Shown in pieces: positions 1 to 6,489 of a stretch of 7,596 bases of DNA (within the stretch, counting starts at the first letter, position 1; each line of letters begins with the position of its first letter). This stretch comes from Gemmatimonadales bacterium (GTDB lineage: Bacteria; Gemmatimonadota; Gemmatimonadetes; Gemmatimonadales; GWC2-71-9). The stretch is taken from positions 1 through 7,596 of the forward strand of contig JAICPP010000164.1 in the NCBI GenBank assembly GCA_025929805.1. The letters are read 5' to 3'. The notes beneath the pieces were generated by a model. It did no database searches. It was not told the origin of the DNA and worked only from the letters and a program-made list of their open reading frames with translations. A program made the translations under genes and the position numbers.

Positions 1-501
1 GGCCTGGTCGGCCCGATGATCATCACCCGGCAGGGGAGCGCCAATCCCGATGGCTCACCCAACGATGTCGACCGCGAGTTCGTGACGATGTTCAGCGTGA
101 TTGACGAGAACGCGGGCCCTTACCTGGAAGAAAACATCAAGGACTTCGCCCAGCAGCCCGATTCTGTGAAGCCGGATGATGAGGGGTTTGGAGAGAGCAA
201 CCTCATGCATTCGATCAACGGCTACGTCTACGGCAACCTACCCGGGCTGACGATGAAGCAAGGTGAGCGCGTCCGCTGGTACGTGCTGGGGATGGGGAAT
301 GAGGTCGACCTCCATACACCACACTGGCACGGCCAGACATTGCTCATGAGTGGCATGCGCATGGATATGGTGGAACTCCTGCCGATGAGCATGAAGGTAC
401 TGGACATGACGCCGGACAACCCGGGTACCTGGCTCTATCATTGCCACGTCAACGATCACATCCAGGCCGGCATGCAAGCGCTCTTCACCATCACGCCGTA
501 G
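1..501 (+). CDS. Multicopper oxidase, ceruloplasmin-like, C-terminal part (5' end outside window)
   Basis: The frame is open from base 1 (GLVGP, before the first ATG at 16), so this is the last 166 residues of a longer protein. Multicopper oxidases oxidise a substrate at a type 1 copper and pass electrons to a trinuclear cluster that reduces O2 to water. Both C-terminal copper motifs are present: HTPHWHG (histidines at visible residues 105, 108 and 110) and HCHVNDHIQAGM (H147, C148, H149, H153, M158). These supply type 1 ligands, including Cys148 and the axial Met158, and trinuclear-cluster histidines. The stretch FSVIDENAGPYLEENI and the INGYVYGNLPGLTM segment resemble ceruloplasmin/hephaestin and their bacterial relatives more than laccase CotA. 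The visible part looks intact and should be catalytically competent. The substrate (metal ion or phenol) cannot be told, and any signal peptide would lie upstream. It converges on the acetyltransferase gene, with a hairpin repeat in the 171-base gap. Confidence 0.93.
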   Translation, partial: GLVGPMIITRQGSANPDGSPNDVDREFVTMFSVIDENAGPYLEENIKDFAQQPDSVKPDDEGFGESNLMHSINGYVYGNLPGLTMKQGERVRWYVLGMGNEVDLHTPHWHGQTLLMSGMRMDMVELLPMSMKVLDMTPDNPGTWLYHCHVNDHIQAGMQALFTITP

Positions 502-538
502 AACTGCAGTACCTACCCGGCCGCAACGGGGCAGCTTC

Positions 539-637
539 GAGAGATCCTTCGCGTATGCTCAGAATGACGCGATTCCTGCTGCCGTTCGTCATCCTGAGCA
601 TACGCTCGTCATTCTGAACGAAGTGAAGAATCTCTCC
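539..637. repeat. Interspersed repeat with long inverted arms between convergent genes
   Basis: Bases 551-569 and 587-605 are inverted copies matching at 18 of 19 positions, around a 17-base loop. A third arm at 607-637 starts CGTCATTCTGAACGAAG and ends GAAGAATCTCTC. It pairs imperfectly with 539-569, which begins GAGAGATCCTTCG. The words match a family of short non-coding repeats I know from Chloroflexota and some other bacteria (GTCATTCTGAGC...GAAGAATCTC); that family link is from memory. The hairpin lies between two converging genes and could stop transcription from both sides, but neither flank has a T-tract, so a classical intrinsic terminator is not supported. Confidence 0.7.
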
Positions 638-672
638 CCAACAGCGCGGGAGATACCGGCGATATCCAAGAC

Positions 673-1194
673 TTACGGGATCGTTCCCGTGCTCTGGGGA
701 GGCTGAGGAATGCCGCGGCGTTTCTGCATCAGGATGCCGTGGCGGTTCTTTCCATAATAGTTGCGCAAATCACCAACCGCGAGATAGCCACTGCGGCGAT
801 AGAGCTCCTGTGCCCCGGTATTCTTATCCTCGACCATCAGTGCGATATCGTTGGCGTCCAGCAAATCTTCGGCAGTCGCGAGGAGCAGCGTTCCAATACC
901 CTGACGGCGGAAATCCGGGTCGACGCAGAGGTTGAGAATCCGGCTCTGGTCTCTGGTGACATCACCGACGACACAGCCGGCAATACGACCGCCGGACCTA
1001 GCCACCAGTATCTGCGCCCGCGGCCAGAGGTAGAGAACGAAGAGCGTAATCAACCCATATGCCTGACCACTCCGAAAGCAACTTTGCTGAAGTTCCCGCA
1101 ATTCGGCCAGATCACGCAGCTGGGCATGCCGGATAACTACCCCGGCTTCCCCAGCAAGATGCTCCGTCCCACCGGTAATGGCTCGTCCTGCCAC
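673..1194 (-). CDS. GNAT-family N-acetyltransferase, RimI-like
   Basis: A 173-residue protein with one GNAT domain, roughly residues 20-160. GNAT enzymes move an acetyl group from acetyl-CoA to an amine. The acetyl-CoA pyrophosphate-binding loop is visible as RRQGIG within ILNLCVDPDFRRQGIGTLLL, on the usual beta4-alpha3 turn. The later EDKNTGAQELYRRSGYLAVGDLRNYYG is the standard motif B region and resembles RimI-type protein N-terminal acetyltransferases. Substrate cannot be assigned. The start is GTG at 1194-1192, preceded by GGGGA at about 7 bases, with an in-frame stop at 1236-1234 limiting upstream extension. A perfect TATAAT box lies about 39 bases upstream. The gene is flanked on both sides by related short repeats. 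It faces the same way as the prophage genes but seems to have its own promoter; whether it is host or phage cargo is unclear. Confidence 0.88.
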   Translation of the reverse strand: MAGRAITGGTEHLAGEAGVVIRHAQLRDLAELRELQQSCFRSGQAYGLITLFVLYLWPRAQILVARSGGRIAGCVVGDVTRDQSRILNLCVDPDFRRQGIGTLLLATAEDLLDANDIALMVEDKNTGAQELYRRSGYLAVGDLRNYYGKNRHGILMQKRRGIPQPPQSTGTIP

Positions 1195-1232
1195 GATGTT
1201 CCCCGCTATGATGCGAATCCGTCCTGAGAAGG

Positions 1233-1238
1233 ATTATA
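1233..1238 (-). promoter_or_regulatory. Candidate -10 box for the acetyltransferase gene
   Basis: On the minus strand this reads TATAAT, a perfect match to the sigma-70 -10 consensus, which stands out in GC-rich DNA. It would give a transcript start near 1226 and a leader of about 30 bases to the GTG at 1194. No good -35 element is found at 16-18 bases spacing (sequence near CGAGCC) and there is no TGn extension, so this is a partial promoter match only. Confidence 0.42.
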
Positions 1239-1257
1239 CCCCTAAGCTCCCATAAGG

Positions 1258-1310
1258 CTCGTCATGAGCCTGTCGAAGGTCGGACGCGGCAGATCCTTCG
1301 CTTCCTCAGG
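1258..1310. repeat. Second, diverged copy of the interspersed repeat
   Basis: The segment begins GCTCGTCATGAGCCTGTCG and later carries AGATCCTTCGCTTCCTCAGG. It shares GCTCGTCAT with 604-612 and AGATCCTTCGC with 542-552, and contains short inverted words CGAAGG and CCTTCG. It is the GTCATCCTGAGCCTGTCGAAGGATC type of short repeat seen scattered in some bacterial genomes (family knowledge, not searched here). It lies in the 169-base gap between the acetyltransferase and the endolysin, at the apparent chromosome/prophage junction. Confidence 0.55.
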
Positions 1311-1343
1311 AGCACCCGTACCGGAGGGAGTTGTAAGGGTGCT
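1311..1343. terminator. Hairpin downstream of the endolysin gene, possible terminator
   Basis: AGCACCCGTAC (1311-1321) pairs with GTAAGGGTGCT (1333-1343) at 10 of 11 positions around an 11-base loop. It begins about 20 bases after the stop codon of the last prophage gene, where an operon terminator would be expected. No T-run follows it on the minus strand, so the terminator role is tentative. Confidence 0.33.
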
Positions 1344-1363
1344 GCTTGCTGCACCTGGCATCC

Positions 1364-2062
1364 TCATCCCACCCGCGCAAGCGCTTCCGCCCCTAGCCGA
1401 CGTAGCAGCACCTGGTACGCCGGCGGATTTTCCGGCCAGTATTCAAACACCGCCCGCTCGAAATACTGTACCGTGCGCACCTTCCCATCCTCGCATCGCT
1501 TCGGCCGCTCATCGGTCAGCGGATACCCGAATAGTGCCAGCCCGCCCCGCCCCTGCCAGTACGTCCAGAAGCCGCCGCCGACGTAATGCCCCGTTTCCGG
1601 GAACCATTGCCCCGAGGCCATGACCTGCACCCCCTCTCGATACGGCCACACGAAGTCCGTCATCAGCGTCCCCGGGCAGCTTGTCGGACTGAGCTCCTGG
1701 TGCCCCTTGACGTCGGCCCGCCCACCATGCCCCGCCACGATCCAGTTGTCGCAGACCTCCACCAGCGCCCGCAGTTGCGCCGCCGTCGCTCGCTGATCGC
1801 CCCCGATCGGCACATGTACCGCCAGCGCCGTTGCATTCTCAGGCCAAGCTCCGCAGTGCCACAGCACACTCTCGATGTCCCGGCAGAGCAACTTTTCACC
1901 AGCCGGCCCGATCGCCAGGTGATACATCAAGCCATCACCGTACAGCGGCCGGCTGTCCCAGTCGTAGGCCCACAGCTTCGTCACATGGTACACCGCTTCA
2001 CTTTGCAGGATCTCCAACACCGGCCGACTGAGATCCACCGGAGGCCCCGAGTAATGCACCAC
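1364..2062 (-). CDS. Phage endolysin: N-acetylmuramoyl-L-alanine amidase (Amidase_2/PGRP fold) with Chloroflexota-type C-terminal domain
   Basis: Cleaves the bond between N-acetylmuramate and L-alanine in peptidoglycan, releasing phage by lysis. Numbered from the GTG at 2062 (232 residues), the zinc-amidase motifs are VHYSG (His3), LWHCG (His69) and VKGHQELSPTSCPG (His121, Cys129); His3, His121 and Cys129 are the expected zinc ligands. Residues about 160-228 (FWTYWQGRGGLALFGYPLTDE, VQYFERAVFEYWPE, YQVLLRRLG) match a domain I know from many exported Chloroflexota proteins, probably a wall-binding module. The GTG start would leave the domain without anything before its first zinc-ligand strand and has no convincing Shine-Dalgarno. 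The better start is ATG 2169, reached only by correcting a one-base frameshift at 2065-2069 (separate entry). No signal peptide or transmembrane segment is seen, so export would need a holin or another route, not found here. Confidence 0.9.
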   Translation of the reverse strand: MVHYSGPPVDLSRPVLEILQSEAVYHVTKLWAYDWDSRPLYGDGLMYHLAIGPAGEKLLCRDIESVLWHCGAWPENATALAVHVPIGGDQRATAAQLRALVEVCDNWIVAGHGGRADVKGHQELSPTSCPGTLMTDFVWPYREGVQVMASGQWFPETGHYVGGGFWTYWQGRGGLALFGYPLTDERPKRCEDGKVRTVQYFERAVFEYWPENPPAYQVLLRRLGAEALARVG

Positions 2063-2169
2063 AACCCCCGCTTTTCCACCAGTGCCACATTGCGCGCCGG
2101 CCCGCCATCCGCCCGCCGGTGCAATTGGTCCCGGATATCGACCAGCCCGCGGATGCCTGCGTACTCCAT
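2063..2169 (-). pseudogene. N-terminal part of the endolysin, out of frame with the rest
   Basis: An ATG at 2169-2167 has an excellent Shine-Dalgarno (GAGGTG, 5-base spacing) and starts 2 bases after the stop of the tail-like gene, a typical coupled phage arrangement. It encodes MEYAGIRGLVDIRDQLHRR...NVALVEKRG. Uncorrected, the frame runs on to a stop at 1981 as nonsense (LWCITRGL...). Adding one G in the five-G run (CCCCC at 2065-2069 on the plus strand) joins it exactly to VVVHYSGPPVDLS, the amidase core. A leader with LVDIRDQL a few dozen residues before the zinc histidine is common in phage amidases. Cause: mutation or sequencing error in a homopolymer; sequence alone cannot decide. Confidence 0.72.
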
Positions 2170-2171
2170 CG

Positions 2172-3941
2172 CTACACCTCCACCAGCGACAGCTCTACCT
2201 CCCCATCGGCGAACGTCCCCGCATCCTGCGGCTTGCTGATCTTCTCCACGATATCCACCAGCCGCGCCGTGTACTCTGTCAGCGTTCGGTCGTAGTCAAT
2301 GTCTCGTAACGTCACCGTTCCACCCGCCGACCAGACCGCCCATAGCCGTTCAGCCAAAGCCCGAGCACCGGTCACATCCACACCACCATCCCGCCGTATC
2401 ACCGCATCTTTGCATTGCACCGTGAACCGCCACCGCCGACGCCGCGTCGGATCGTCGAGTACTTCCGCTTCAGTCCACAAACACAGCAGCACCGGTGACC
2501 AGTCCAGAATGCTCGACACGGTAACCCGCACCTGGATGAACTTGCCGACCGCTGCTGGCGTAATCGTCCCCTCCACCGTCACCACCCGCGAGCCGTTCCC
2601 CGCCACGTTCGCCGTCGCCGCCTGCGTCCAGGTCGCCCCTGCATCAATGCTGTATTCGAGCGTGACCGTCACCTGGTCAGCCGTGCCCCGACCATCCGGC
2701 CAGGCGAATTCAGCACCCACCCGCCGCCAGGCTTTATCGAGATCCCGGTCGTTCGCATCCAGCAGGCTGCTTGTCACACTGTAGCTGCCTGCCAGGCCGG
2801 GATGGTTCGGCCGCCGGTAGAACTGGTAGAGATACGTCTGGTTCGTCACCGTCCCCCGTCCGGTCAGCACATCCACGTTATCCGCCGCCCCGTTTACCCC
2901 CACCGGCCACTTGATCGCCGTGCCCGAGACTTCTTCACAATCGATCATCCACCAGCCGCGGCCGTCATGTCCCCAGAGCTCCGTTTTCCCCGTATGCTCC
3001 CCCTCGATGCAGCAGACGAACCACCGCCCCACCGAGCACGCCCCATACGTCGCCCGGCCGCGGAGTCCGACCGGCTCAAACTCACCCTTACTCTTGTTGA
3101 ATAGGTGAACCTCGTTCCCCAGCCACAAATACAGCCGCCCGTTATGACTCACCACCCACGTCAAGTCATCCGGCGCCGCCGTTCGCGGCATGCTCGCCTC
3201 AGTCGCGAAGTTGTTCGAAGCCGTCACCCGCATGGCCGTGAGCTCAGTCAGGACCCACAAGTGCCCGTCATGGAGGAAGAGTTTCAGCCATGGCGCATCG
3301 AGCGTGTAGTTCTGCCAGCTTGGCGGCCAATTCGTCGTAATCGCCACTTTCCCGCTTTGCCCGGCGTTGGGCTCATAGATCATCAGCCAGCCCCAGAAGT
3401 TCCCCACCAGATCAGCCATCTTGCCAACCTCGGTGGTACTGAATGCCCCGGTGTCCACGCGATACGTTCCGCAGTTCCCCGCCGCGCCGTGCGCCGCCAC
3501 GATGCGCGTGCCCACCAGCGCCACGTCTACCGCCGGGTTCGCGAACGCCCCTACGTAGCTCAATCCCGTGTACGCCCCGGTCCCCACGTTCTTCGTGACT
3601 TTGTACAGCCGCTTTCCCTGGATCACGTACACCGTCCCCTGATAGGTCACCGACCACGAACGCTCTTTCGGGTCGTACTTGTCAGGATCGGCGATGGCCT
3701 CCGTGTATGCCGTCCTACCCGGCCCCGCGCTAATCCCCTGACTGTCGTACGCCGGCCAGGCCGCGTTCCCCTGCCAGATCTTGTCCCGCTCCAGTTGCGC
3801 CGCCCGCTGCTGCCCGCCGTAGAAATCGCTCATCTTCACCCGAGCCACCCGCGTTTCCGCGACGCCATCCTGTTCTCGCCGGTACGTTCCGGCCTTCACC
3901 ATGTACCCATCCCCAGCGATGCGGACGTCGTACACATCCAT
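2172..3941 (-). CDS. Phage tail-like structural protein, beta-rich (function not firmly identified)
   Basis: A 589-residue protein from the chosen start; not recognised at family level with certainty. The first two thirds hold repeated short beta-strand patterns with W, Y and G (GRLYLWLGNEVHLFN, DGHLWVLTEL, GKRLYKVTKNV), suggesting a beta-propeller-like fold as in some phage tail proteins. Then comes a segment with strand-rich sequence (VTVTLEYSIDAGATWTQAATANVAG, FIQVRVTVSS) that looks immunoglobulin-like or carbohydrate-binding. The C-terminal 60 residues (GGTVTLRDIDYDRTLTEYTARLVDIVEK...EVELSLVEV) resemble the end domain of phage distal or minor tail proteins. Start choice: ATG 3941 has a strong GAGAGG Shine-Dalgarno at 5 bases; the ATG at 3980, 13 codons earlier, has none and would sit in repeat-flanking DNA. 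Its position right before the endolysin and after the portal supports a virion role, probably tail or host contact. Confidence 0.68.
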   Translation of the reverse strand: MDVYDVRIAGDGYMVKAGTYRREQDGVAETRVARVKMSDFYGGQQRAAQLERDKIWQGNAAWPAYDSQGISAGPGRTAYTEAIADPDKYDPKERSWSVTYQGTVYVIQGKRLYKVTKNVGTGAYTGLSYVGAFANPAVDVALVGTRIVAAHGAAGNCGTYRVDTGAFSTTEVGKMADLVGNFWGWLMIYEPNAGQSGKVAITTNWPPSWQNYTLDAPWLKLFLHDGHLWVLTELTAMRVTASNNFATEASMPRTAAPDDLTWVVSHNGRLYLWLGNEVHLFNKSKGEFEPVGLRGRATYGACSVGRWFVCCIEGEHTGKTELWGHDGRGWWMIDCEEVSGTAIKWPVGVNGAADNVDVLTGRGTVTNQTYLYQFYRRPNHPGLAGSYSVTSSLLDANDRDLDKAWRRVGAEFAWPDGRGTADQVTVTLEYSIDAGATWTQAATANVAGNGSRVVTVEGTITPAAVGKFIQVRVTVSSILDWSPVLLCLWTEAEVLDDPTRRRRWRFTVQCKDAVIRRDGGVDVTGARALAERLWAVWSAGGTVTLRDIDYDRTLTEYTARLVDIVEKISKPQDAGTFADGEVELSLVEV

Positions 3942-3989
3942 CCGTCCCTCTCCCCTCCCGGACAGCGAAACTGGCGTCATCAGTCAAGA

Positions 3990-4012
3990 GCAGGCACGGG
4001 GACCTGCCCTAC
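3990..4012. repeat. GC-rich inverted repeat, copy 1 (between portal and tail-like genes)
   Basis: GCAGG (3990-3994) and CCTGC (4003-4007) form a small hairpin. The 23-base unit is nearly the same as the reverse complement of the unit starting at 5433, differing at the centre and by one C. It fills the short gap between the portal stop at 4016 and the Shine-Dalgarno of the next gene. Confidence 0.6.
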
Positions 4013-4015
4013 GGG

Positions 4016-5398
4016 TCATCCCGTCAGATCACCACCGCCGACGTCATCCGCTGTCATCTTGGTGGAGGTCTCTTCCAGCATCCGTACCTCCTCCAGCACA
4101 CGGGTCAACTCCAGGTCCGGATCTTCCTGCCCCAACGCCTGCATCGCCGTCCGTCGGCTATGGATCCGCGCGCTTACCAGCCGCGCTTCCGCTCGCACCA
4201 AATCGGTGAAATCGCTCGGTAGGATCTCTGGCCAGAGCACCGATGTCCGCCGCGCCCCACCCAGATCTTCACCACCGAATCGCTCCAGGAGATCCAGCAA
4301 CATCGCGTTCCGGCGCTGGTAAACCCCTTCCCACACTCGCCGCCTCCGCTGGACCTTCTGCACCAGCGGCTGAATCTCCACCTCCAGCGCCGCCCCTGAA
4401 AGCGCCCGTCCGCTATCACCAAAGCTGCTGCGTGGCGTCTCCGCCAGGTCGTGCAGCACCCGGTACAGTAGCTCGACATACTCAATGTGCAGCCGCACCC
4501 CACCACCCTGTAGCATGTCCAGCAGGTAGGCCCGGCTATCCTGCGGCAGTTCCCAGATCGAGCCCTCATCCGCCCGGATTCCGTCCGACCCCGTCACGTT
4601 CTCCAATACGACAATCGGATTCCCGCTCACCTGAAGGATCCGGGCCAGCACCGTCAACCGCCGGTTCAACTCGCGGCAGACATCCAGCAGGTCCGTCAGG
4701 TCACTCTCTCCCCAAACTTGATGTGGACGGCTCAGGTTCGGGAATATCACGTATGGAATCCATCCGTACGCATTCACCTCATCCCGCACAATCTTCCCAC
4801 CCGCCTCGATGATCACCCGGTCAGCGCGCCAGTCCTCCACCACCCGCACCAGACCCGTTGCCCCACTGCCTCCGTCCAGCCCAAACAGATCCGCCGCCTG
4901 GTTCGCCGGCAATGTGTATCGCTGCAACACTCGCGTCAGCCGCCGCACGTTGTCCGGCGCCGCATAGGCCCAGGGCGTCGCCGGATCGACCGCCGTCACC
5001 ACCGGCCCGGCCGCGACCGGATCCCAGGTCACCTTGAACGCCCCATCGCCCAGCACCGCCGCATCCACGAGCGTCTGGAAATCCAGGCTGTGCAACTCCT
5101 GTTGCGCGTGAAGCTCGTTCAGGAGCCGTTCCGCCCGCGCCGCCACCGTGTCGCTCAGGCCCTCAGCCTTTGGTACGCTGAATACCACCGGCTTCGGGAA
5201 CACGTAGCTCGCCACCTTCCGCACCAGCGCCCGTGCGTAGTTGACCGTCAGTTGCGTCTCCCCAGTTCGCCGCCGGCGCATCCACTGCCGCCCCTCGTAG
5301 AAGTCCAGCAGATCCCGGTAGTGGCTCATCCGCTCCGCATCCTGCCCCTGTAACCAGTCCGCCAGGTTCGCCGGTCCCGCCGTTACCGACACAGCCAT
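4016..5398 (-). CDS. Phage portal protein, SPP1 gp6-like
   Basis: A 460-residue protein, normal for portal proteins, which form the twelve-part ring at one capsid vertex through which DNA is pumped by the terminase and to which the tail joins. The N-terminal region HYRDLLDFYEGRQWM...TQLTVNYARALVRKVASYVFPKPVVFSVP is characteristic of the SPP1 gp6-like family: a helix with a bulky YxG motif, then a conserved N/R-rich helix before the wing. Mid-protein strands (GWIPYVIFPNLSRPHQVWGESDLTDLLDVCRELNRRLT) match the stem/clip region pattern, followed by helices ending near residue 450. ATG 5398 has AGAAGG only 3 bases away; the GTG two codons on (5392) is spaced 9 bases from it and may be the true start. 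Intact, with no frameshift seen, unlike the terminase beside it. Confidence 0.88.
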   Translation of the reverse strand: MAVSVTAGPANLADWLQGQDAERMSHYRDLLDFYEGRQWMRRRRTGETQLTVNYARALVRKVASYVFPKPVVFSVPKAEGLSDTVAARAERLLNELHAQQELHSLDFQTLVDAAVLGDGAFKVTWDPVAAGPVVTAVDPATPWAYAAPDNVRRLTRVLQRYTLPANQAADLFGLDGGSGATGLVRVVEDWRADRVIIEAGGKIVRDEVNAYGWIPYVIFPNLSRPHQVWGESDLTDLLDVCRELNRRLTVLARILQVSGNPIVVLENVTGSDGIRADEGSIWELPQDSRAYLLDMLQGGGVRLHIEYVELLYRVLHDLAETPRSSFGDSGRALSGAALEVEIQPLVQKVQRRRRVWEGVYQRRNAMLLDLLERFGGEDLGGARRTSVLWPEILPSDFTDLVRAEARLVSARIHSRRTAMQALGQEDPDLELTRVLEEVRMLEETSTKMTADDVGGGDLTG

Positions 5399-5432
5399 CC
5401 CCCTTCTATGCGCGGATTATTCACGGGGCACA

Positions 5433-5502
5433 GGTAGGGGCAGGCCTCCGTGCCTGCCCCCAGGACCCCATGACTGTCCCGTCCCCCGTGCCTGCCCCTA
5501 CC
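5433..5502. repeat. GC-rich inverted repeat, copy 2 (between terminase and portal genes)
   Basis: GGTAGGGGCAGGC (5433-5445) is exactly inverted as GCCTGCCCCTACC (5490-5502), and its inner nine bases are inverted a second time at 5452-5460. Two nested hairpins are possible. The words match an abundant short interspersed repeat type (GTAGGGGCAGGC...GCCTGCCC) seen in Chloroflexota and some other phyla, from memory. It fills most of the 122-base gap between the two packaging genes. Confidence 0.72.
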
Positions 5503-5520
5503 GAACCGATCGCGAAGGAT

Positions 5521-6489
5521 CTACCGCCCAACCGCCCGGCGCGGCCGCCAGTCCTGCTCGTCGAGCACCGCCACCAGCGCCGCGCTAAGCAATAGGTCAT
5601 CGTGCAACCGTTGGTCTGGTACCGACCAACTCATCAGCCGCCCCGGCCCCGGTCGAACCTCATACGTGCATGCAGCCACCTGCCGCCAGAAGATGCCCGA
5701 GAGCTCCGACGCCTCCGGATCGTCGGACGGCGCGTACTCCTTGTACCGCCCACTGTCGATAATCCCGAGAAAGTCCCAGCCAAGCTTCGACTTTGAGGCC
5801 AGCCCGAAGACGAAAGGCAGTACGACCCGTTCACCCAACGCCGCCCGGAGAAAGCTCGCCAGCCCCGCGCCGATGCCCGTCGCATCAACCACCACATAAC
5901 GCGCCCGCCAGACGCTTTTCGCGAGATCCCGAATCTGGTCATAGAGCACGGTGTGTTTCGTTCCGGTCCAGAGGTACCGCCGAACCACTTCGAAGCGCGG
6001 CCGTTCGCCATCAGTGACCACGCGAACAACCGTAAGCGCCGTGCTATCGCGTCGCGCCGTTGGGTCATACGCTTTCACCCCCTCGACCTGGTCCTCTTCC
6101 TCCCCGGCCACGTCCAGCAGCAGCGCATACGTTTCGCCGGCGACGCCCCGCGCCAGTGGCGCATGCTCCCCCACCATCTGCCCGCGCCGGCTGCTGGGGA
6201 AGAGACCGCCTTCGCCATCGAGCTCGATCAGTTCGTACTCGGTCCGGATGAACGGATGTTCCGCCCCAAGTTGCGCCATCTGTCGCTCGACATACCGGCC
6301 GTAGGGTGGCAACTCGCTTGAAACCTCTCCCCACGGCACCACATAGGCCCGCCGTTGGCCGTCAGTAACCTCCAATGACTCAACAGCCGACGCTGCCGGG
6401 AAAGCAGCGTATCGGCCATCCAGGGCGTTCCCAGCCACAGCCCCACCGCGTCCGTACTCGCACCCATCGGCGCGAAGACCGAGTCCCAC
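5521..6489 (-). CDS. Large terminase, C-terminal nuclease part (out of frame with the ATPase part)
   Basis: The large terminase cuts concatemeric phage DNA with an RNase H-fold nuclease domain. In this frame (322 residues from ATG 6489) three acidic clusters fit the metal-binding site: LLLDVAG (Asp126), VVVDATGIGAGL (Asp202) and LHDDLLLSAALVAVLD (Asp297/298). VDATG...GL and DDxxxSxAL are hallmark terminase patterns. Real homology probably starts about residue 37 (ESLEVTDGQRRAYVVPWGEV), near 6381. The earlier residues are a shadow of the ATPase frame, so ATG 6489 is unlikely to be a true start. Joined to the upstream part, the enzyme would be about 487 residues, a usual length. It ends with a TAG at 5521, followed by the GC-rich repeat and then the portal gene. 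Confidence 0.85.
   Translation of the reverse strand: MGLGLRADGCEYGRGGAVAGNALDGRYAAFPAASAVESLEVTDGQRRAYVVPWGEVSSELPPYGRYVERQMAQLGAEHPFIRTEYELIELDGEGGLFPSSRRGQMVGEHAPLARGVAGETYALLLDVAGEEEDQVEGVKAYDPTARRDSTALTVVRVVTDGERPRFEVVRRYLWTGTKHTVLYDQIRDLAKSVWRARYVVVDATGIGAGLASFLRAALGERVVLPFVFGLASKSKLGWDFLGIIDSGRYKEYAPSDDPEASELSGIFWRQVAACTYEVRPGPGRLMSWSVPDQRLHDDLLLSAALVAVLDEQDWRPRRAVGR

Noticed and set aside
539..637. CRISPR array
   Set aside because: Only inverted imperfect arms, with no regular direct repeats and spacers.
739..1227. Plus-strand open frame of 162 codons opposite the acetyltransferase
   Set aside because: The minus strand carries clear GNAT motifs; the plus frame has none.
1195..1363. 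Phage attachment site or tRNA at the left edge of the prophage
   Set aside because: No tRNA-like sequence or integrase is visible, and a direct repeat partner would lie outside the window, so no att site can be supported.
2063..2072. Canonical -1 ribosomal slippery site in the endolysin
   Set aside because: Zero-frame codons AAG CGG GGG TTG do not form X XXY YYZ, and TTG would mis-pair after the shift; single-tRNA slippage on GGG remains possible but weak.
3942..3980. ATG at 3980 as start of the tail-like gene
   Set aside because: No Shine-Dalgarno upstream, while ATG 3941 has GAGAGG at good spacing.
3105..4322. Plus-strand open frame of 405 codons opposite the tail-like and portal genes
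   Set aside because: Arg/Pro/His-rich composition with no domain pattern, and it crosses two well-supported minus-strand genes; a shadow of GC-rich coding.
4718..5353. Plus-strand open frame of 211 codons inside the portal gene
   Set aside because: Antisense to a confident portal gene, His/Arg/Pro-rich, no plausible ribosome binding site.
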